Origin: Heterodera schachtii
Taxonomy: Eukaryota; Nematoda; Chromadorea; Rhabditida; Heteroderidae
Length of the DNA stretch: 64,000 bases
NCBI GenBank assembly: GCA_023374025.1
Contig: SIJG01000007.1
Coordinates: 2,151,852-2,215,851, forward strand
Reading direction: 5' to 3'
Shown here: positions 57,003 to 64,000 of the stretch, one piece after another
Layout: each line of letters starts with the position of its first letter
Position numbering within the stretch: position 1 is the first letter of the stretch
The notes under the pieces: generated by a model
The model's input: the letters and a program-made list of their open reading frames with translations, nothing else
The model's database searches: none
Told to the model about the DNA's origin: nothing
Made by a program: the position numbers and the translations under genes

Positions 57003-58782
57003 TCACTCCTCGTCCTCCTCCTCATCGCCAACCTCAGCTAAAAAATAGTTGTTTTTTTTTTTTTGATTTTCGCCGGTTTCCAGCCCTATTCTCCTATGCT
57101 TCTTCCCTCTTCCCCTCCCCAATGATTCTCCCCCCACCCCCGCCCGCCTCTTCGGTTGTGCCTACCAGAGGTGCCGCGCGTTACCCGAAACGCTACACCC
57201 GAAACCCGGGTTTTCAGCGACCCGAAACCCATTCGTTTTTTTCTTTCTCCGCGGTAACCCTGGTCCCTCCCTACTCGTTTCCCCTGCTTCTCCTCTCCCT
57301 CTCCACTTACGCTCTTCCTCTTCCTCCGCCTCCTCCGGCGTCGGTTTCGCCAACTTTGGCGTGGTTGGCTCCGCCTCGCTGGCTCCTCCGCCCTTTGAAC
57401 TCGCTTGGCTCGCCCGGCGTCCCGTGGCGTCCTTTTCCACCTTCTTCGTCCATTCCGGCTTCTCCGCCTTGTTCTTCTGCTGAAATGCCAAACGGCGTCC
57501 AGCAAAAGTCCACGCGGGACAAACGACGTCTCCGCGTGACTCTTGCTGGACACAGGCCGAATTCTCTCATTTGTCCGCCCGTCGGACAAAGGACGGACAG
57601 ACAAATTGTCAACCGGGGAATGAATGCACAGCAAATCCATCCCAGAGTTGCCAGCCTATTCCCGCAGTATAAAAGATAGTGGTAAAATGCCAATGCCATC
57701 CCTCTTCTCCACTGTCACCATATGGCTACACGACATTTGGCCACCCGGACATTTGACCACCAAAGACAAAATCGGACGTTTCGCCACCCAATCATTGATT
57801 GATGAAAAGTCCGACTTTAGCTTTGGTGGTGTAATGTCCGTGTTTGCTGTTGCCTCTCCTTCCCCCCTTTTCCTCCTCAATTTGTCCCACCTTGCTCTCC
57901 AACTCTTCCATCACGTTCTTCTTCTCCACCGTCTTCAGTTTCGATCGGAAGTCTTCCTTCGGCGCGGTACTTTCGCCCTCCGTTAATGCCGCTTTGCGGA
58001 ATTTGTTGTCATATTTGGACACTTTCTTCAGCGTTGGTTTCACACTTTAATATCAAATATTGTATAAAAATGAATAAATAAATAAATTATTATTAGTTTT
58101 TTAAAAATCTCACAATTTTCCACGCAAATCGTTCACAGAAATGGTTATTTCGCTGATCTGAAACGGTGAAATTGGCGTTTCTTCTTTCGTCCCCAATTCT
58201 CAAAATGCTTTTGCTTTACCTCCGCGTCCTTTTGCGAGACCACGAAGTTGATGTCGTACTTCTCCTCCTCCAACTTGAGCATTTGCTGGAACAGGTCGTT
58301 GTACATCTTCTCCAGCTGTCCTAAATCCGATCACTGATCTGTGTCTCTCTTCCCCTCCCTCTCTTTCTCTGCCTTTGTCCTCAATCGCGTCGATGTTCGG
58401 ACATTGCGGAATTCGTTTGCTCAGCACATTTTGGCGCTCCGAGTCAAGTTGTTTCTGCTGGTTCTTCAGGTTCTCCGCTGCTTTGATCATCAACAGTTTC
58501 TTAAATCGGTTCATTAGGCCCTTAATTAGCATAATTAGCTCTTCAATTTCACAATACCCTCAGCTTCTTCTTGCGCTCCGGCGTCAGGAAACCCTTCTTC
58601 TTCTTGCCCTTTTTCCCTGCTTCTTCCAACCGTTTGCGCACTTCCGCCTTTTTGGCGGCCAATGCTTGCCGTTTGGCTTCCTGAAAATCCGCTTTTTTCT
58701 TCAACTTTCCGTTTTGGCATTTTCTTTTCCCAATTCGTACCTCATCCGATTTTGGTGCCGGTGCCGCTTCAGTGTCCGCCAT
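57003..58782 (-). CDS. Troponin I
   Basis: Inhibitory subunit of the thin-filament troponin complex in muscle. Exons: 58782-58741, 58680-58558, 58499-58373, 58320-58220, 58157-58114, 58044-57891, 57479-57311, 57037-57003 (about 264 aa). Family marks in order: [102 protein letters not shown]. The tail is EKPEWTKK followed by an acidic end ([10 protein letters not shown]), as in nematode troponin I. Intron 3 needs a GC donor (58372-58371) to give DKGQLEKMY. If exon 7 is read through past 57311 a longer tail ending at 57162 would result; splicing to 57037 is preferred because it gives the acidic end. C. elegans has several paralogues, so no symbol is given. Confidence 0.93.
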
Positions 58783-59984
58783 TTTTCCGCCTTCCGACTT
58801 TTCTCCGATTATTTGTGGAATTAGCACTAACGAAATGGATCCGATCTGTTGTGGGAGGTTGGCCAAATCACTACTGAAAAGCAAACGACGGCTGTCCTCG
58901 CCCGGGGGGTTTTGGCTATGTTCCTCAAGTGAAGAAGAGGAGACGAGGAAATAATCCCTCCCCTCCCATCCAATGTGGGTGGGAAGGAGGGAAAGCATCA
59001 GCAGATGTGATCGGGAGGGGGGGGGGGGGATCAAGGAAGGGGAATAGAGAGACAGAGAGAGCGAGAGGGGGAAGAGAGTGAGGGGAGAGAGAGAGGGGAG
59101 AGAGAAAAGGAGGACATGGAGAGCAATGTTAGAGGTGGGAGGGGGAGAGAAACCCCGACTATCCCTTTATCTAAATTCAGTCTCTGGGCGGGAGGAATGC
59201 GAAGAGCTCCTCCCCCGTTTGGCCAAATGACTTAGCCGGAGGCAAAAGACGAGGCAAACGACAGAGGACGTTCTGTTCTTCCCAGCACTTCTCCTTCTTT
59301 TTCTCTGGTGCTGTGAGAGTGAAAAGAACAGCAGCAATAGACTTGATTAGTGTTATGTAAGCGCTAATAGGGAATGAAAAAGCCGATCGGATCAGATTGA
59401 TTAAAGAAAAAAGCGAGGGAAAAGGGGGGGGGGGAGAAGGGACGATTACGGTGACCAACAGAACGAACAACTGTGCAGCTCACAAGTCAGCTCACAATCA
59501 GTGCTTGTGAGTCGCTATTGTTTTGTCCATGCGATGATGAGTTAGTGGGAGGGGGGGGGGGGGGGACGAAGGGCACAGAATTAGCCAACCACACAAAATG
59601 CCAATGCATCAGTTTTTTAGAAATATTTTTTTGTGCCATAGTATCAATTTATTATTGTTGACGTCATTTTTAGCCCAATGTTGGCCATGGCATCAAAGGG
59701 ATGGATGGCCCACCGATCCGATCACTTCCCGCTCTCCTCTCTCTTCCGCTTTTTCTCTCTCTCCTCCCCTCTGCCGAACAACTGTTGCCGTCGCCGGAGG
59801 GGCAATGAGTGGGCGTTGAATGAAAGGCAAATGGAATGAATGAACGGAAGAATGAATGATCAAAAAGTGAATGCGTTTTTTCAGTATTCGGGGGGGGGGG
59901 ATATTAAAAATCAAATGAACATATCAATAAAATTTTATTTCCAATAAAACAAATTTACAAAATGGAAATTGATCAGAATGCTTT
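58783..59984. other. Gap between troponin I and spon-1
   Basis: Should contain the troponin I promoter and the spon-1 3' UTR. G-runs at 59018-59029, 59425-59434 and 59552-59565; GA-rich 59040-59150. On the minus strand, 59318-59177 could encode a short peptide (APEKKKEKCWEEQNVLC ... LFAFLPPRD) ending at a TGA, after a hydrophobic lead at 59470-59320. A small secreted-peptide exon is possible but has no supporting start codon. Confidence 0.35.
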
Positions 59985-62900
59985 TCATTCTCCGTTCGGA
60001 GACGGCGGCGGACATGGCATTCGGCACTGCCGTTGCTCGAGTTCTTGGGCATGGCAATTCGGATCATCGGGGTCGATCTGAATGGACGTTTGCTTTGTCA
60101 GATCAAAATTGACCAGCAGATCCTCTCCCTTTTTGATCAGTTTGTCGGTCTGATCACTCCCCCCCCCCTCTCTCTCTCTCTCTCACCAGTCCGTATCGGT
60201 GCACTCGTCGCCTCCGCGTTTGGTACCCAATGCCGCAACTGACCGAACATGGCGACCAAATCGACCAACGACTCACTCGGCATGTGCTCGGCGCTAAAAG
60301 GAAAAGGAATACCAAAGAAATTATCGAGCAAAGAATTCACTTACCGCACGGGCGCATTTCGCAGTGCCTTTCCTGCACTCGGTGTTCCCGCGGGGGACAC
60401 TTGTTGCCACCGTTTTGGGGCAACGACTTAAATGAGGTCCAATCTTTCTTTCTTTTTTCCTTCTCTCTCTCCTAATCCACATAATCCCAATCTTCTTATT
60501 CTCTATTATCCATATACTCTCTCATTTCCCTGCTCCTCATCCTATTCTCTCTGACTCCCTATTCCCTCACTCTCTCTCTCTGTCTCTCGTCATCTCTCTC
60601 CTCTCTCTCTGCCGCTTTACCTTCACACTCCGATGCCGACTCCGTTTGCCTCTGCCGCATGAAACTGAGCATTCGCTCCACGGCGACCATTCGCTCATTT
60701 CGCAGTCCGTCGCTGTGCCGCCGTCTGCGTCCGTCCCTTCCTCCCCCTCTTCGCCGTCGTTTTGCCACCGTTCGTCGCCGCCAATGTCTTCCGCAAAAGG
60801 ACTGATCAAATCAGCACCGGACGCTGTGAAAACAATTTGGCCAATTTAAAAAAAGAATGCCAAAACGGACTGATGACGGGCCGATAATTGGGGATGCAGA
60901 ACTGCTTGCACTCCTCCTCCGACTCGAATTGGTTTCGATTCCCTTTGCAGCCCGAGTAAACGAACCGCTCGCACTTCTGCTGCTTGGTGTTGAACCAATA
61001 GCGAGGGAATTGGCCTTGGCACTGGCCCGTCTCTTTCTCCTCCTCGCAAATCTCTCAAAAAGGAACAAACGATGAAAATTAAAACGGAATCATTAATTTG
61101 CTAATTACCCTCCGAATGGGCACTCAGCAAACGCCGACACGAGTGAACGTTACACCGCTCCTTTTCCATCAGATTTTTGGTCCTGCCACATTCCTTCAGC
61201 CAAAATGACATTAATTAATAATATTTTTTTTTTGTCATTTTGTCACATTAAATTCCCTCAGGGGAATTTCCCATTTTTATTTTTATTTTCGTTTGAATTT
61301 TCGTAATTATCGTCAATTCTTTATCCCACCTGCTCATGCTCCGCGTAGTAGAACAGTCGCGTCCTCACCTTCACCCCGTCGTCACATGACGCGCTGCATG
61401 GACTCCACTCGCTCCACGCGGTGGTCTGACAGCGCGGGTCGGCCTGGGCCGAACAGTCGTCGCCGTCCTCCCCTGAAAAGTTGGCATTTGCCTGTGCCGT
61501 TCTTGCGCACTTGCTGACCGACCGATGCACTGCTCCTCCGCCTCCAAGTCGACGTTGCATCGGTCGGCCGTCGCATTGTTCAACAAATGTCGGCGACGCG
61601 TTCGCTTTCCGCGCCCGCAACGGACCGTACTAATGGCAAAATTTTTATGTTCGAATTCGCTTCCGGGTTCAAGACACAGTAAATCAAATATCATATTCGT
61701 GATCAGCTCACTCGAAAACCCCCACAAAAAATGATTATTTTTTGGATGGCTAAACCATATAAGTACCAAAAGTTATTAGACGCCTATAGTACACTAGAGC
61801 CAAAATGTTAGTCTAGTATATATGAAAAAATCCCCTGGCATTTCCTCCCCCCGTGATCAGTTAGTTTACCAAGGCCAAACGATCGGCCCGTCGTTCCCTC
61901 TCCCCCTCCCCACTCATTCATTTCGTGCCCCCCCCCCCTCCAATTGTCCCCCTTTTCTGCCGCACCATTCCGTCCAGTCGTCCCATCCGCTGACCAAACA
62001 ACGCGAATTAAATGCGTCCGAGTCGGCGCCGCATTCGCTTTGTTTCGCATTGCAAAATTGACGTTCGGTGGTCTGTCGATGGCAATGGAACATTTGCGCC
62101 TTCACCGGGAAAACGAACACTCTGAATTCGAGATTCTCGACCATTGGGTCATTATCGCACTCTCTCTCTCTCTCTCATTCATTTGGCTAATTGTCCCTCT
62201 CTCTAAGTGCCCAATTAATTGCTAATTTTGTGCCTGGATCGCATTCGAATGCCTTTGCCGCAAGTCGCAGAACACAGTGACCATGAGCCCCATTGGCTGA
62301 CCGCGCACTCCCCTCAAATGGAAAAGCATCGATCGCTTAAAAACCGTCGAATCCTCCGCTGGCCAACCAACTTCTGTCCCGGTATTCCTCGTCCTCCGAA
62401 GTGTTCGTTGAATTGAACGCCTCGCGCCGATAGGCTTCTTCCGATTGGCATTGTGCCGTGAGAACATTCTTCCGTCTCAGCACCAATCGGGCGAGCGGCG
62501 CAATATCTTCGCTGTGCTCGTCAAAGAACGGCGAGCGCGGGTCGTCACGAGTGGTAATCGCAGCGATTGGCACTCGCGGCTCTGCCGGCTCATTTGGCGA
62601 CTTAAACCCTTTCGATTGACTTGCTGTTCCGTGCTTCATCCCCTGCCCACATGCTGGGGGCAGTTCACCCCCCCCCCCCCCACCGCATCGTCCCCTGGGA
62701 AATTTAAAAAAACCGGGGGGGGGGGGGGAGACGTAGTGCACCCCTCCCACCGTACCCCCCCCCCCATTCTTCTACCGTACCATGTACGTGTATCCGTTGT
62801 CAGTGCCCGCGTCGAACGGACGCAAGTCAAACGCGCGTTCCTGCACCCAACTGCAGTCGGGCAAGCACAAATTGACCTCGGAGATGCCGACGCACCAATC

Positions 62901-63933
62901 GGGGCTTGGGCCAAACATCGCGGCCAACGAGGCCAAGTGGTGGTATTTGTTGACGCGAAAGTGCCCATTGGTACGGCCCTGCACTTCTTAGACGGCAAAA
63001 GAAAGTGCAACAAAATGCCAAAGCAATGAAAAGGCGGGCGGGGCCCTCCCCTCCCCCCGGGCGCTGCTCCTCCGGGCGGGGCGGCTTTTCCCCCTCCCCC
63101 CGGTGCCCCTCCTCCACTCACCGGGGTACCAAAGGCCCTTCATTTTGACGATTGTCCGCACTTCGCTAGCATTAGCTTTCATCTCCGCCTCCCCTTTGTA
63201 AGTGTTTCCCCATTCGGCAATTTCTTTTAAACCGTCGCTAAAAGCAAAGAAAATTCATCCATTTTACTAATGGTAATTAATTAATCCTCTTCCTACAGTA
63301 TCACCTCGCAATGTCTCCAAAACGCCACAAACGGTAGTGTTTGGAATGAGAAGCGCCAAGAACATCGGTGAAATGGGTTAAGTGTTCAACTGGAAAGCGG
63401 TTTAAAGCGCCTAATTATTCATAATTGAACCGTCCCTCCCTTTGAATACCATCCGCTTTTCCTCTCTTCCTTCCTTCCCTCCACCCCCCTTTTCTCTCCC
63501 CTTGATTCCTCCTCCCCCCCCCCCCCCCTCCTCTTACGCGTCGGATAGTCCTTCGGATGGGTCTCTTTCGACCAAATGCCCACAAATTGTATGTCGTATT
63601 CCGCTTCGTCACAGGCACAGCATTCCGCCTCCGGGTCGTCCCGCGGCATCGCTTTTTGATAGCCCTCTAAAATCCAAATGGAATTTTACCAAACCCCTTC
63701 ATTCATTCGCTCTCACCGACAACGCAAAAGCGCTTTGTCATTTCGTTTTCGTTCCAATACCAAATGTGCCGCGATTGGATTACGGTCGCGCGGAAGAGCA
63801 CACAACCGCCGGCGCCGCTCTCCGGCGCGCGCCACAGAACGCTGACTTCGGTTTTGGGCCTCAAATTCGTGTGGGAGACACCGGCGGAACGACAATTGGG
63901 CGCAACTCGCGACTCACCACGCGTCCGACGGTT
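59985..63933 (-). CDS. spon-1: F-spondin (Reeler, spondin-N, TSR and Kunitz domains), 5'-partial
   Basis: Secreted extracellular-matrix protein that guides and attaches axons and muscle. Visible exons: 63933-63717, 63666-63538, 63389-63305, 63237-63122, 62986-62781, 62642-62368, 62296-62234, 62121-61966, 61629-61523, 61472-61330, 61193-61109, 61053-60871, 60787-60621, 60426-60345, 60293-60187, 60149-59985 (about 760 aa). Order: end of Reeler (VSHTNLRPKTEVSVLWRAPE), spondin-N (FVGIWSKETHPKDYP, ASDGLKEIAEWG, FGPSPDWCVGISEVNLCL, DPRSPFF), three TSRs (GSWSLCSATCGKG; GWDDWTECTVRCGRG; TAWSEWSPCSASC), one Kunitz domain (ETGQCQGQFPRYWFN, CERFVYSGCKGNRNQF, CKQFC), then TSRs SEWSPWSECSVSCGRG and SRWSIWSPCSVSCG. 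All modelled phases fit. The donor at 62233 is GC. The signal peptide and first exon(s) lie beyond 64000. Confidence 0.92.
61645..61735. repeat. Dispersed repeat, copy 3 (partial)
   Basis: Within a spon-1 intron (61630-61965). Shares TATGTTCGAATTCG, CCGGGTTC, AATATCATATTCGTGATCAG and an AAAACCC block with the copies at 4975-5060 and 8590-8690. Confidence 0.6.
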
Positions 63934-64000
63934 CTGAAAAGAAAATGAAAGAAGAACATCACGGTAAACAAAGAGTAACAGCAGTCGAATGGGAACAGAA

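Noticed and set aside
1..64000. CRISPR arrays, bacterial operons or ribosomal RNA genes
   Set aside because: No regularly spaced repeats of that type, no Shine-Dalgarno-led gene strings and no rRNA-like stretches; the intron-rich genes show a eukaryotic nuclear sequence.

Overview
The window reads as nuclear DNA of a nematode, most likely a tylenchid plant parasite. The conserved genes are worm-like (a class IV POU factor close to UNC-86, a KLP-12/KIF21 kinesin, troponin I, and an F-spondin carrying a Kunitz domain as in worm SPON-1). Coding regions are cut into many small exons, with introns often of 40-60 bases. Several introns appear to use GC-AG ends. Homopolymer G and C tracts are abundant. 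The species call is inference; the gene-level calls come from hand-spliced reading frames in which the intron phases agree.

Layout, left to right. 7-1823 (+): unc-86. 2694-3999 (-): coiled-coil NADAR-domain protein. 5162-9362 (-): klp-12-like kinesin that stops far short of its family. 9826-15326 (+): TIF1/Bonus-type RING/B-box/PHD/bromodomain regulator, head to head with the kinesin. 16190-18085 (+): vps-36 (ESCRT-II). 19155-28176 (+): a very large multi-zinc-finger, RS-rich protein I do not recognise. 29208-32396 (+): SLC12A8-like cation-chloride cotransporter family member. 32844-34142 (-): TMEM86/YhhN-like membrane protein. 34143-39500: mostly non-coding, with one MITE and part of a coiled-coil gene (-). 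40269-43659 (-): MICAL-like CH/LIM/NPF/bMERB protein. 45218-56241: a ~3.25 kb segmental duplication of a secreted-protein gene, the two copies flanking another unrecognised secreted-protein gene. 57003-58782 (-): troponin I. 59985-63933 (-): spon-1, whose 5' end lies beyond the window.

Mobile and repetitive DNA sits mainly in introns and gaps: a foldback element whose left arm holds a 15-bp minisatellite (4296-4934), a second terminal-inverted-repeat element (5543-5975) with a relative near 10.4-10.6 kb, two MITEs with 8-bp target duplications (34461-34661; 50864-51167), a dispersed ~90-bp repeat seen three times, and tRNA-like (Pol III A/B box) insertions inside the duplicated gene.

The genes do not form one pathway. 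Two groups stand out: endomembrane/trafficking (vps-36, MICAL-like) and nerve/muscle/extracellular matrix (unc-86, klp-12, troponin I, spon-1). The most unusual objects are the large zinc-finger/RS protein, the secreted-gene duplication in which one copy lost its start codon and signal-peptide start, and the truncated KIF21 kinesin.
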